A stretch of 64,000 bases of DNA, from contig BLLK01000074.1 of NCBI GenBank assembly GCA_021927905.1, forward strand, positions 744,001-808,000, read 5' to 3'. This document shows positions 20,968 to 31,300 of the stretch, one piece after another. The number at the start of each line of letters is the position of its first letter. Position 1 is the stretch's first letter. This DNA comes from Chaetoceros tenuissimus. Its lineage: Eukaryota > Bacillariophyta > Thalassiosirophyceae > Chaetocerotales > Chaetocerotaceae. The translations under genes were made by a program, and so were the position numbers. Under the pieces are notes generated by a model. The model saw nothing but the letters and a program-made list of their open reading frames with translations. It had not been told where the DNA came from and did not search any database.

Positions 20968-21828
20968 ATGCCAACAGAAAGTCTCAATAGCGATGACGAC
21001 TATTTAAGTTCAGAAGAATTTGATGCCTCTTCTCATGCCTACAATGACCACGAAGAAGCCGATCACGAGGAACTAGGGATTGAAGATGAAACAATTCCTA
21101 GTGAATCTCGTCCATTGATAACATCACCAAAGTCATCGACATCTCCAGTTCGAAGACGCGATCATGAATCATCCCTCACAACGGCATTACTAACAGATGC
21201 ATCCGATGATGAATATGAAAAAGAATCCAAAATTCAAAAGTCACAAGTCAAGAATTCTCTTTTACATTTCAAAAAGATTCTCTCCTCGTTTCTCAAGAAT
21301 CCAATCATTTCCAAAGTCTTGTCATTATTAGCTTCTCTATTATTTATTTTATTACTCAAGAAATTGATGAAGCCGGAATTACTTCATTCCTTCTTGATTT
21401 GGATGGAGACTCATCCCATTCAAGGACTATTGGCTTACTTGGTCTTATATCCTCTACATATGATTTTGATATTACCAGGTACACCATTATGTATGGGAGC
21501 TGGCTTTGTATTCAAAGTACAATATGGATGGGTCATTGGTGTCGCATTCTGTTCACTCATTACTCTACTTGGAAGTTTGCTGGGAAGTATCATTTGCTTT
21601 TTATTAGGCCGACACTGTTTTCAAACCAAAGTTCGAAGATATTCCAAGAAATATCCAATGTTTGACCCGATTGATAAAGCGGTGGCGAGTAATGGGTTCA
21701 AAATCATGTGTTTGATTTATTTAACGCCTGCTGTGCCTCTTGGGCCCATGAGTTATATGATGGGGACTACTTCCATGGATTTAATGGATTTTGCATTGGC
21801 GATCCTTCGCGATCTGAATCAAGAATAG
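20968..21828 (+). pseudogene. VTT-domain membrane protein, 3'-truncated (copy A)
   Basis: Matches the VTT gene at 26974-28265 closely up to 21800, then breaks in the middle of the VTT domain and runs nine codons into reversed oxidoreductase B sequence before stopping at 21828. It keeps the acidic N-terminal tail, the first membrane segment and the conserved GTPLCMGAGFVF and PAVPLGPMSYMMG blocks. It lacks the rest of the domain, the intron and the C-terminal tail. A stable product is doubtful; transcription may continue, since its upstream region is intact. Confidence 0.85.
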
Positions 21829-23260
21829 CTCTATCATTATGTTCCAAGGAAGTCTTGTAGACGTCTACATCGTCACCACCTCTCACATTTCCCACTGTAG
21901 CAAATTCTGGCTCTGTATACATACACGAAGGCACCACTAGTGAACTCAACTTCCAATCATGTTCAAAGAGAGCATTATTGACTACAACTTTAGCCATTTC
22001 TCCCGACATGTGTGTCAACCTCGGAACATCGGCAGTACAATCTCCTACACTGTATACATTAGGATTGGAAACAGACCTCGCATAATCATCTACAATGACC
22101 CCTTTATGAACATCATATTGTACATTTGCAGCTTCTAAATTCAACTTTTCGACATTGGCTGTTCGTCCTGCAGCAATCAAGAGACAATCACAATCGTCAA
22201 TGACTGTAGTAGTTCCATCTACGTCAATGTTGAGTTTCATGAGTGGCAATTCAGCTACCTCTGCAGGATTGGTAAGAGTCTCTACCGATGTCAATGTTGC
22301 TTGTTTCAAAAATTCTATATTGTCATTTTCCTTTGTTAATATACGTTCCAGTTCTGGTCCAGCTTCTGCATCACTCTTTGGAAACAATGTATTTGATCGT
22401 ACCAGTATCGTCACTTTGGAACCGAAGGTCGAAAAGCATTGTGCCATTTCCAAAGCAACGACACCCGATCCTAGAATCACCATATGTTTCGGTAACGTTT
22501 GCAAATTGAAAAGGGTTTCATTGGTGACAAAGGGTGCATCTTTCAACCCCTGAATGTTTTGAGGTATTGTCGCTCTACCACCAGTACATATCGCAGCCTT
22601 TTTAAACTTTAATTGAATGCTTTCTCCCGTATGAGAAGTCACTTGAACAGTATTTTCATTGACAAACGATCCAAAGCCCTGATAGACTGTTGTGCCAATT
22701 TCTTCTCCCCTTTCATGTCCATCAATGGGAGCAATCCCCGCCCTCAATTCTCTCATTCTCTGCATAATTCGATCAAAATCAATCTTGACATTTTCAACCG
22801 TCACTCCAAATTCATTACACTGTGCTTTTTGAACTTGTCGTATAAGTTTTGCACTTGAGATCAGAGCTTTGGAAGGGACACAACCGACATTGAGACAATC
22901 TCCTCCTGCCAAAGATGCAGAAATCATACAACTCTTGCCACCTCTTCGAGCTGTTTGTCGTGAAGATACGAGACCACCTGCTCCTGCTCCAATGGAAATT
23001 AGGTCGTAAATTGTGTCATGGGATGCATGAGGCCATTCTTTGGGATGGACTTGATTTAATAGACAAGTGTTTGCTTCATCGAGTGGCCAAATGTGCAGTC
23101 TTTGTTTTGCATCTTGAATGTGAGATTCTGATTTTGGATCCCAAGTTGAAGATAGAGATGATGAGGATGATGAAGATTTCATTTTATTGTTGTTGGAAGA
23201 TAATGCAGAGATGGGACTCGTGAGTAGTAGAAGTACTGCTGTTGTTTGGTATATCTTCAT
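21767..23260 (-). pseudogene. Plastid-type oxidoreductase, 3'-truncated (copy B)
   Basis: 497 codons from the Met at 23260 (MKIYQT, signal peptide ending PISALSS). Collinear with copy A through the FAD-binding, redox Cys (GGDCLNVGCVPSK) and NAD(P)H-binding regions and into the dimerisation domain (AILDSDREG). At 21802 it joins reversed VTT-A sequence and stops at 21767. About 75 C-terminal residues, including the His-Glu dyad in HCYPTTGE, are lost, so full disulfide oxidoreductase activity is not expected. The signal end reads SALSS where copy A has SAFSS; loss of the +1 Phe would weaken plastid import. Confidence 0.85.
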
Positions 23261-23814
23261 TTTAATGACATGACTTGATGATGATAAGACGACTATTTAT
23301 TGAATCAAAGAATAATGAGATGAATGATGATGTGTTCTTTGAAGCAGATCGGAAAACGTATCTTTTTGATTGGTGTGTGGTGTATCTTGTAATAGCTAGA
23401 CACCCTAGCCATTAAGAAGAAAGTGTCGTTTTCCGTTTTTTTTTAATGGAGAAACTTCTCATCAACCGTATTGTAATGTATTTGGAGTTGCAAAAGATTG
23501 GTGCATCATAAGCTCAAAATATATATTCAAATATTTGAAATAATTTGGGAATTGAATTGAACTCGTCCAAATTCATTTTTGGAGAAGTTACTTGATCGTT
23601 ACGTAACCGTTATGAAACAGCTTTTGTTGAGAAGAGTCCCATTTTTTAGCTGTTTTAGCATAACTTCTTGACCCCAACACAAAAACATGAAATTGAAAAA
23701 CGACATATCTCGATATCTCGATCTGCTCATAAAACACAATTCTGTCTCTCAGTACTCAAATCATACCTCAAGGCTCTAAGCAGTACCAAATCTATCTCTT
23801 ATTTCTCTATCAAC
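23261..23814. promoter_or_regulatory. Divergent upstream region (oxidoreductase B / Cys-repeat B)
   Basis: About 550 bases, half the length of the module A counterpart. The parts next to each gene are still similar to A (AATAGCTAGACACCCTAGCC near 23390; CTCTAAGCAGTACCAAATCT just before the Cys gene). The middle, including one of the GGTAAG-AGCCGTTA repeats, is missing or diverged; TTACGTAACCGTTATG remains near 23600. Confidence 0.4.
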
Positions 23815-25398
23815 ATGCACGTAACTGCATCTGCTCTCTGCCTTTTGGCTACCCTCTCCACTTTCTCTTTACCGAATGGAACCACTGCACAAGAGATGAT
23901 TTGTGAAACCTTTTTTGGTCTTGATGCTGCAAGTGATGCATTGGAATGGTGTGGCAGCCCTGAAAGGACAACCAAGTGCTGTACTGATGATGCTGGTAAC
24001 GTCTCTCCTAATGCATGTGGAAACTGGGGCTCAAATGCCGAATATAATCTATGTGAGGGCAGTTGCCAAGGAACCGAGTCCTGCTTTTCTGTGTTGACCA
24101 ATGCAGCTCCTGGATCATCCATCTCTATCAAGGAAGGAGGGTGTGTTTCGGAAAGTCTTCGGTTACCGTGCTGCGAACTCGGAGTATGCGAGGGCTTTGC
24201 AAAAGAAGTAAATGGAGTAGTAACTGCATCCATCGGCAAGGGATCATGTTCAGGAGGAGTTGCAGCGTGTCATAAGTTTCTAGGAGGAGTGAAGGCCTCT
24301 GGAGATATTAGTATTGATATTCTAGATGGAACGTGCTATGGCCGATCAGCGTGCGAACATGCATTTGGAAATGCTGGATCAGGTTCATCCATCGTGATCA
24401 AAGAAGGAGGGTGTGTCGGCCTTTCCTCGTGCCAGAATTTTGCTGAAAATGTAGATGGAGTAGTGACTGCAACTATTGGCAAGGGATCATGTTCACAAAA
24501 TAATGCGTGTGATAGGTTTCTAGGCTTCTTTGCAGGCGGAGGCATTACCGTTGATATTCAGGATCAGGCATGCAAGGGGGTGAATGCGTGCGAGTATGCA
24601 TTTATTGATGCTGAGTACTTGACATCACTTACTGTGCCAGCAGGAGAATGCTCCGCTGAAAATGCATGTGCATCTTGCGTCGAAGATAATGAATCTGGTG
24701 GGGGATTAGCAGTTACTACTGAATGCTGCGCTTCAAATGTGGATGACGCTTGTCTTTACTTCGATGCACCTTCTAACATTCCCTCAATGTCCTCTCTACC
24801 GTCATCTTTGCCAAGTTCTAATCCAAGTGAGAGTAGCAAACCATCGGAAGTACCTTCTAACATTCCCTCAATGTCCTCTCTACCGTCATCTTTGCCAAGT
24901 TCTAATCCAAGTGAGAGTAGCAAACCATCGGAAGTACCTTCTAACATTCCCTCAATGTCCTCTCTACCGTCATCTTTGCCAAGTTCTAATCCAAGTGAGA
25001 GTAGCAAACCATCGGAAGTACCTTCTAACATTCCCTCAATGTCCTCTCTACCGTCATCTTTGCCAAGTTCTAATCCAAGTGAGAGTAGCAAACCATCGGA
25101 AGTACCTTCTAACATTCCCTCAATGTCCTCTCTACCGTCATCTTTGCCAAGTTCTAATCCAAGTGAGAGTAGCAAACCATCGGAAGTACCTTCTAAGAAT
25201 AAAAATGTGAAGGGAGGAAAGGCAAACAAGGCACCAAAGACCGAAAAGGCAAGCAAAATTCCAAAGGCAAACAAGGCACCAAAGACCGAAAAGGCAAGCA
25301 AAACTCCAAAGAAATTCAAAGATCAGGAACAGAAAACATTTCCAGATATTGATATTGTTGATGTTGAAATTACTGCCGAAGGATCTTTTAGCAAGTAG
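23815..25398 (+). CDS. Secreted Cys-repeat protein with extended lysine ladder (copy B)
   Basis: 527 residues from the ATG at 23815, chosen because it starts the signal peptide (MHVTASALCLLATLS) and aligns with copies A. The Cys-repeat body (about 28-315) follows the same C-x4-C plan but is clearly diverged. Then come five identical 28-residue Ser/Pro repeats (SNIPSMSSLPSSLPSS...) and a basic tail with 13 lysines spaced exactly three apart, residues 463 to 499, and a short acidic end (DIDIVDVEI). This is the longest KxxK ladder in the window. By analogy with silaffin pentalysine clusters it may be a silica-associated wall protein; not proven. Confidence 0.8.
   Translation: MHVTASALCLLATLSTFSLPNGTTAQEMICETFFGLDAASDALEWCGSPERTTKCCTDDAGNVSPNACGNWGSNAEYNLCEGSCQGTESCFSVLTNAAPGSSISIKEGGCVSESLRLPCCELGVCEGFAKEVNGVVTASIGKGSCSGGVAACHKFLGGVKASGDISIDILDGTCYGRSACEHAFGNAGSGSSIVIKEGGCVGLSSCQNFAENVDGVVTATIGKGSCSQNNACDRFLGFFAGGGITVDIQDQACKGVNACEYAFIDAEYLTSLTVPAGECSAENACASCVEDNESGGGLAVTTECCASNVDDACLYFDAPSNIPSMSSLPSSLPSSNPSESSKPSEVPSNIPSMSSLPSSLPSSNPSESSKPSEVPSNIPSMSSLPSSLPSSNPSESSKPSEVPSNIPSMSSLPSSLPSSNPSESSKPSEVPSNIPSMSSLPSSLPSSNPSESSKPSEVPSKNKNVKGGKANKAPKTEKASKIPKANKAPKTEKASKTPKKFKDQEQKTFPDIDIVDVEITAEGSFSK
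24772..25191 (+). repeat. Five tandem 84-bp repeats
   Basis: Five head-to-tail 84-base units within the Cys-repeat B gene, encoding 28-residue Ser/Pro-rich units (SNIPSMSSLPSS... ending SEVP). The units look identical at the nucleotide level, including silent sites, which points to recent slippage or unequal exchange. Copies A have only one degenerate equivalent. Confidence 0.95.
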
Positions 25399-25517
25399 TT
25401 GACCAAAGAAGGTCAAAGTCGCTAACAAACCAAAATGCAGTCTTCAAAAATCTAAGAAGGAAAACAATTCCTATCCTTACAACTAGTCTAAATGTATCAA
25501 TTGAGTTTTTTATAGTC

Positions 25518-26636
25518 CTAGGTATCACAATTACTTGGATCTGGAGCAACACTAGATGCCCGTCCAAAACATACGTTAGCAGTTCCATTCCCCGACATAC
25601 TCTCAATCCATTCACTTCCCCATAGCTCTATAGCTTCATTGATATCACCTCCATCCGCCTTGACAGATATACAATGATTCGATATCGAAGCATGCAGTAC
25701 ATGTCTACAAGTATGCACTGGATCAATACCATACACAGATATTCCATTGACAAATTGCCCTACACATATTGCAAACATGAGTTGATCATACCATTCTTGT
25801 CGATTGAAAATCATTCCCAACATCCAAAAGGAATAATAATGATGCAAATGAAAATGGCCATGAAGTACTTTCGGTAATATAAAAAACAAAACAATCAGCA
25901 ATATTTCCATCAATTGTCGACTCCAACTTTGATCTCGTATGGTATTTCGTATATGTAGAAATGATATCCATCCCAATAAAAGTAAAATGATTGCCGCAAA
26001 TACAAATAAGGTCCATGGCCAGGTACAGGATACATTGTAGAACGTGATGCTATTTCTAAGGAATTCAATGTTGGTCGATGCACTGGTCAGTATCGATCCA
26101 ATTAGTAATGGCAAGAAGAAGGATAATCGATCGACTCCCTTTTTGTCATGAACTCTTCCAATGATTCCTAGAACTGTAGTGTATAATATAGCATTTCCAA
26201 AATCGTAATGAAAGAAGTCTCGAATGGAATAATAAACATCATGTTCCCAATTCAATGCGCGAACAATGGCATGCATAATGAGCATGGATACTATCGTCAT
26301 GACTATAAATTTGAGTAGTCGGACCGATCGTATAGATTCAAATATTTGAATGTTTTTGATGTGTGTCAGTTTTTCATCGGTAATTAAATTTGCGTCCAAT
26401 ATATGTAGAGCCCTTTTATATATTTTGCTAGTATTTGATTCTTGTTGTAAAGTAGTTCCAATATGATCTTCTTCATCGACTGCTAGTTGCTCTTGTTGCA
26501 TCTGTCGATCGTCGTCGTCGTCGTTCTTCTTTTCTATATTTTCTTGTTCGTCTAAAATCTTGACTCCCTCCTCGTCATAGGTACCAACAGCTCTCACTCC
26601 TTCTTCATTCTCGCCTTGGTTATCTTCTCTATTCAT
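25518..26636 (-). CDS. Multi-pass membrane protein of unknown family (copy B)
   Basis: 372 residues, aligned end to end with the copy at 19475-20614. The membrane segments and the His-rich HGHFHLHHYYSFWMLGM patch are unchanged; most differences are in the acidic N-terminal tail and a few loop residues. The stronger conservation of the membrane core than of the tail suggests selection on the protein. The eight extra N-terminal residues possible in copy A are absent because the upstream ATG reads ATA here. Function unknown. Confidence 0.7.
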   Translation of the reverse strand: MNREDNQGENEEGVRAVGTYDEEGVKILDEQENIEKKNDDDDDRQMQQEQLAVDEEDHIGTTLQQESNTSKIYKRALHILDANLITDEKLTHIKNIQIFESIRSVRLLKFIVMTIVSMLIMHAIVRALNWEHDVYYSIRDFFHYDFGNAILYTTVLGIIGRVHDKKGVDRLSFFLPLLIGSILTSASTNIEFLRNSITFYNVSCTWPWTLFVFAAIILLLLGWISFLHIRNTIRDQSWSRQLMEILLIVLFFILPKVLHGHFHLHHYYSFWMLGMIFNRQEWYDQLMFAICVGQFVNGISVYGIDPVHTCRHVLHASISNHCISVKADGGDINEAIELWGSEWIESMSGNGTANVCFGRASSVAPDPSNCDT

Positions 26637-26973
26637 TTTGAAGGTTTCAATGATTTTTATTGGCTGAAGTATCTTCTATGAAAGCTACTTTTACTTGTGA
26701 TGTATTTTGTGATGTAGTAGTCTACTGCATGTTCTCTCGTCTTGTTCTTTGACAAAGAATGAGACGGATAAATATGACGTCACCAATCGACCGTTAAGGA
26801 CAAATACTACGTCATGGACATGAAGCGGTTAAACATATCTTTAACCGTCATTTGCACATACCGTTTCGGCACAAAATGCAACATACAATTGCATTATTAA
26901 AAATAGATGAACTCTGATATCTGATATCTGATAGCCAACAACTATAGAATAAATATACAACACTCATCTCATC
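26637..26973. promoter_or_regulatory. Divergent promoter with CRE and CCGTTAA motifs (module B)
   Basis: A 337-base region matching that at 20615-20967. It contains a full CRE palindrome TGACGTCA at 26775-26782, ACGTCA at 26809-26814, GACCGTTAAGGACA between them, and GCGGTTAAAC and TTTAACCGTCA downstream. The cluster keeps the same order and spacing as in module A. Confidence 0.5.
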
Positions 26974-28265
26974 ATGCCAACAGAAAGTCTCAATAGCGAT
27001 GACGACTATTTAAGTTCAGAAGAATTTGATGCCTCTTCTCATGCCTACAATGACCACGAAGAGGCCGATCACGATGAACTAGTAGGGATTGAAGATGAAA
27101 CAATTCCTAGTGAATCTCGTCCATTGATAACATCGACAAAGTCATCGACATCTCCAGTTCGAAGACGTGATCATGAATCATCCCTCACAACAGCATTACT
27201 AACAGATGCATCCGATGATGAATATGAAAAAGAATCCAAAATTCAAAAGTCACAAGTCAAGAATTCTCTTTTACATTTCAAAAAGATTCTCTCCTCGTTT
27301 CTCAAGAATCCAATCATTTCCAAAGTCTTGTCGTTATTAGCTTCACTATTGTTTATTTTATTACTCAAGAAATTGATGAAGCCGGAATTACTTCATTCCT
27401 TCTTGATTTGGATGGAGACTCATCCCATTCAAGGACTATTGGCTTACTTGGTCTTATATCCTCTCCATATGATTTTGATATTACCAGGTACACCATTATG
27501 TATGGGAGCTGGCTTTGTATTCAAAGTACAATATGGATGGCTCATCGGTGTCGCATTCTGTTCACTCATTACTTTATTGGGGAGTCTATTGGGAAGTATC
27601 ATTTGCTTTTTATTAGGCCGACACTGTTTTCAAACCAAAGTTCGAAGATATTCCAAGAAATATCCAATGTTTGACCCGATTGATAAAGCGGTGGCGAGTA
27701 ATGGGTTCAAAATCATGTGTTTGATTTATTTAACGCCTGCTGTGCCTCTTGGGCCCATGAGTTATATGATGGGGACTACTTCCATGGATTTAATGGATTT
27801 TGCATTGGCCAAAATTGCTCATGCGCCCATTACTGTTTTGTACATTTATTTGGGTGCAGCGACTGGGAGTTTGATGTTAGAAGATGAATCTAGCAAAGGT
27901 AATGCTGGAACAGATGGAGAACATGGAGGAAGTGTACATAAAGCCAACATGGATGAAATGTCATTGAGTCCACAATTGGCCATTGGAGGTATACTCTTTA
28001 GTATCATGACTATTACATACATTAGTATCAAAATGAAGAAGGAACTACAAAAGGTAAGTATGCTACTATTATGGATCTTATGTACGTTATTTATGTACTA
28101 TTTACTCATCGTTATTCATGTTTCTAGATACTTGATGAACAAGGATCGGATAAAAAGGAAGACGATGAAGATGATATTGAATTGTCGACTCATGCAACCT
28201 CCTCAGCTTCGAAAACAGCTGCGCCTCCTTCTGGAACTCGGCATAGACAAAGGCCTAAAAAGTAG
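26974..28265 (+). CDS. VTT-domain (SNARE-associated Golgi/TMEM64-like) membrane protein, two exons
   Basis: Exon 1 26974-28053, intron 28054-28127 (74 nt, GTAAGT..TCTAG, phase 0), exon 2 28128-28265; 405 residues. The unspliced frame also stays open to 28269, but the spliced reading gives a typical polar tail (DEQGSDKKEDDEDD). After an acidic N-terminus and a membrane segment, the VTT domain (about residues 170-300) carries the family's re-entrant loop blocks GTPLCMGAGFVF and PAVPLGPMSYMMG and a conserved Arg-rich loop (KVRRYSKK). VTT proteins (TMEM41B, VMP1, DedA) act as lipid scramblases or carriers in the ER/Golgi; the closest subgroup looks like TMEM64. This is the complete copy. Confidence 0.85.
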
Positions 28266-28308
28266 TTGACTAAACAATAAAGTACATGAAATCGTTTTAA
28301 ACATTCTT

Positions 28309-31300
28309 TTAAGGAAGATCTTCTTCATTTGGGCAATCTCCACCGTCAAACCCACATTCTTCCATGTTATATTCCTCATCACACCAGCCATCTCCAAGCA
28401 AGGCAGGTTGGAAAGCTGTACAGTTCGGGTACTTTGCATTAAATTCAATACAATCACCACCGTCGAAGTCACAGTCTTCATTGTTATATTCTTCGAAGTT
28501 GTAACAATTTCCATTTCCAATTTCGGAAGGCCAACGCACTGTGCAGTTCGGCAAGGAGTTATACAAGGCACAGTCCCCACCGTCGAATTCACATTCTTCC
28601 GTGTTGTATTTTCTGCCATCGCAATATCCGTCTCCAACATAGGTAGGACGAAAAACTGCACAATTAGGGTACTTTGCATTGAATTCATCACAATCTCCTA
28701 AGTCCCACCCACACTCTTCAGTGTTGTAGGGTTCATACCCCATGTCACACTGACCATTTCCCAATTTATACTTCAAAGCAACATTGCAATTAGGGTAGCC
28801 TTCAACTACACAATCTCCCCCATCCCACTTGCAGGCGGTACTGTTGTACTCTCTAAAATCACATTGTCCATCTCCAATCCTCCAAGGATACCCAGCAGTG
28901 CAGTTCGGATAGTTTTCATTGAATTGAAGGCAATCTCCCCCGTCCCAACCGCATGATTCCGTGTTGAATATTCCCCCATCGCATTGCCCATCTCCTATCT
29001 TCTTGAAAAGAAAACCTTCTGCTGCAATTGTACAATTTGGATACCCGGGGCAATCACCACCGTCCCAGAGGCAATCAATCGAATTGTACGGATATTTCTT
29101 GTCGCATACCCCATTTCCAACTCGATAAGGTTCACTAACTTTGCAATTGGGATACTTTGCATTGAATTCATCACAATCTCCTAAGTCCCATCCACACTCT
29201 TCAGTGTTGTAGGATTCATACCCCATGTCACACTGACCATTTCCCAATTTATACTTCAAAGCAACATTGCAATTGGGGTAGCCTTCAACTACACAATCTC
29301 CCCCATCCCACTTGCAGGCGGTACTGTTGTACTCTCCAAAATCACATTGTCCGTCTCCAATATTCCAAGGATACTCAGCAGTGCAGTTCGGATAGTTTTC
29401 ATTGAATTGAAGGCAATCTCCCCCGTCCCAACCGCATGATTCCGTGTTGAATATTCCCCCATCGCATTGCCCATCTCCTATCTTCTTGAAAAGAAAACCT
29501 TCTGCTGCAATTGTACAATTTGGATACCCGGGGCAATCACCACCGTCCCAGAGGCAATCAATCGAATTGTACGGATATTTCTTGTCGCATACCCCATTTC
29601 CAACTCGATAAGGTTCACTAACTTTGCAATTGGGATACTTTGCATTGAATTCATCACAATCTCCTAAGTCCCATCCACACTCTTCAGTGTTGTAGGATTC
29701 ATACCCCATGTCACACTGACCATTTCCCAATTTATACTTCAAAGCAACATTGCAATTGGGGTAGCCTTCAACTACACAATCTCCCCCATCCCACTTGCAG
29801 GCGGTACTGTTGTACTCTCCAAAATCACATTGTCCGTCTCCAATATTCCAAGGATACTCAGCAGTGCAGTTCGGATAGTTTTCATTGAATTGAAGGCAAT
29901 CTCCCCCGTCCCAACCGCATGATTCCGTGTTGAATATTCCCCCATCGCATTGCCCATCTCCTATCTTCTTGAAAAGAAAACCTTCTGTTGCAATTGTACA
30001 ATTTGGATACCCGGGGCAATCACCACCGTCCCAGAGGCAATCAATCGAATTGTACGGATATTTCTTGTCGCATACCCCATTTCCAACTCGATAAGGTTGA
30101 CTAACATTGCAATTGGGATACTTTGTATTGAATTCAATACAGTCACCCCCATCAAACCCACAAACTTCTGTATTGTATTGCACATCACACCATCCATCCC
30201 CAATACTATATGCTGCCTCGACATTGCAATTGGGGTATTTGCTATTGAATTCTACACAATCACCATTATCCCATTTACATTCTTCTGTATTGTATCCACC
30301 AAAGTTATGACATGTTCCATCGCCTAAAAGTTTCTCGCTTCCTACATGACAATCAGGAAACTTTTTATTGAAGTCAATGCAATCTCCTCCGTCAAATGCA
30401 CATTCTTTCTTGTTCAAAATAGAATTGCAGTGACCATCTTTGAAAAAGGAAATGAGGTCATGATGATAGCTCCACAAATTATTCCACGATGAATCTGCTT
30501 GGACTTCAGATTCATCAAATCGACATTCAGGATACTCTGCACAATCACCCCCATCAAAACCACATATTTCTGTATTGTATTCACCAACAAAGTTACAAAT
30601 GCCATTGCCAATCTTGAGTGCATTGTCCACATTGCAGTTTGGATATTTAGCACGGTATTCTTCACAAAATTCCTGACGATCCTCTAGTTCTTGACTTTCG
30701 GTACAATTAAGTCTAATGCAATCTCCACCTTCAAACCTACATTCAGATATGTTCGAAGGGTAATAAATGTATTGGTAATGTTGCTGGTCGCAATGTCCAT
30801 CACCTATAGATACACGATGGTACCAGTAGTACCCCATGTCATCATCAGTGTAATTACAATTCTCGTAGAGATGTTTTGTAGCTTCACAATCGCCATTGTC
30901 CCAGTTGCATACTGCATTATTCAAATCAGGATGACAAAAACCATCTCCAAGTCTTTTAGAACTTCTTCCATTGTAAGATGGCTCACATCTTGGTTTTTCC
31001 TTCCAAGTGAAGACAATTGCGGCGGCACTCGCAAATGCAATAATGATGATAAATATAAGAATAAATCCAAGCTTTGCTCTTTGTCGCTTCTTTTGTCTTT
31101 CTTTCTCTTTATCACTTTCACTCTTATTGTTGGAATCATTTCGAATAATTTCACTTTCCTTCACGTTTTGGTTTGTTACTGATACTACAAGGCCGCTCTC
31201 AATCAGTTCTTTCCGCAGGACAGGACTTTCACTTGTTTCTATCTCTACCTTTTCTTCTTCTGATGCAACTTTTTCACCTGCAAGATCATAGACAATTCTT

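Noticed and set aside
24772-25191. Regular repeat considered as a CRISPR array
   Set aside because: The units are contiguous with no spacers and are translated within a secreted-protein gene of a eukaryote.
24756-25319. Antisense open frame across the 84-bp repeats
   Set aside because: Opened by the repetitive composition; the plus-strand protein has signal peptide, Cys repeats and paralogues.
29289-29667. Recurring open frames on both strands at 483-base spacing inside the LNR gene
   Set aside because: They are other-frame shadows of the LNR repeats; the LNR frame is the only one with domain structure.
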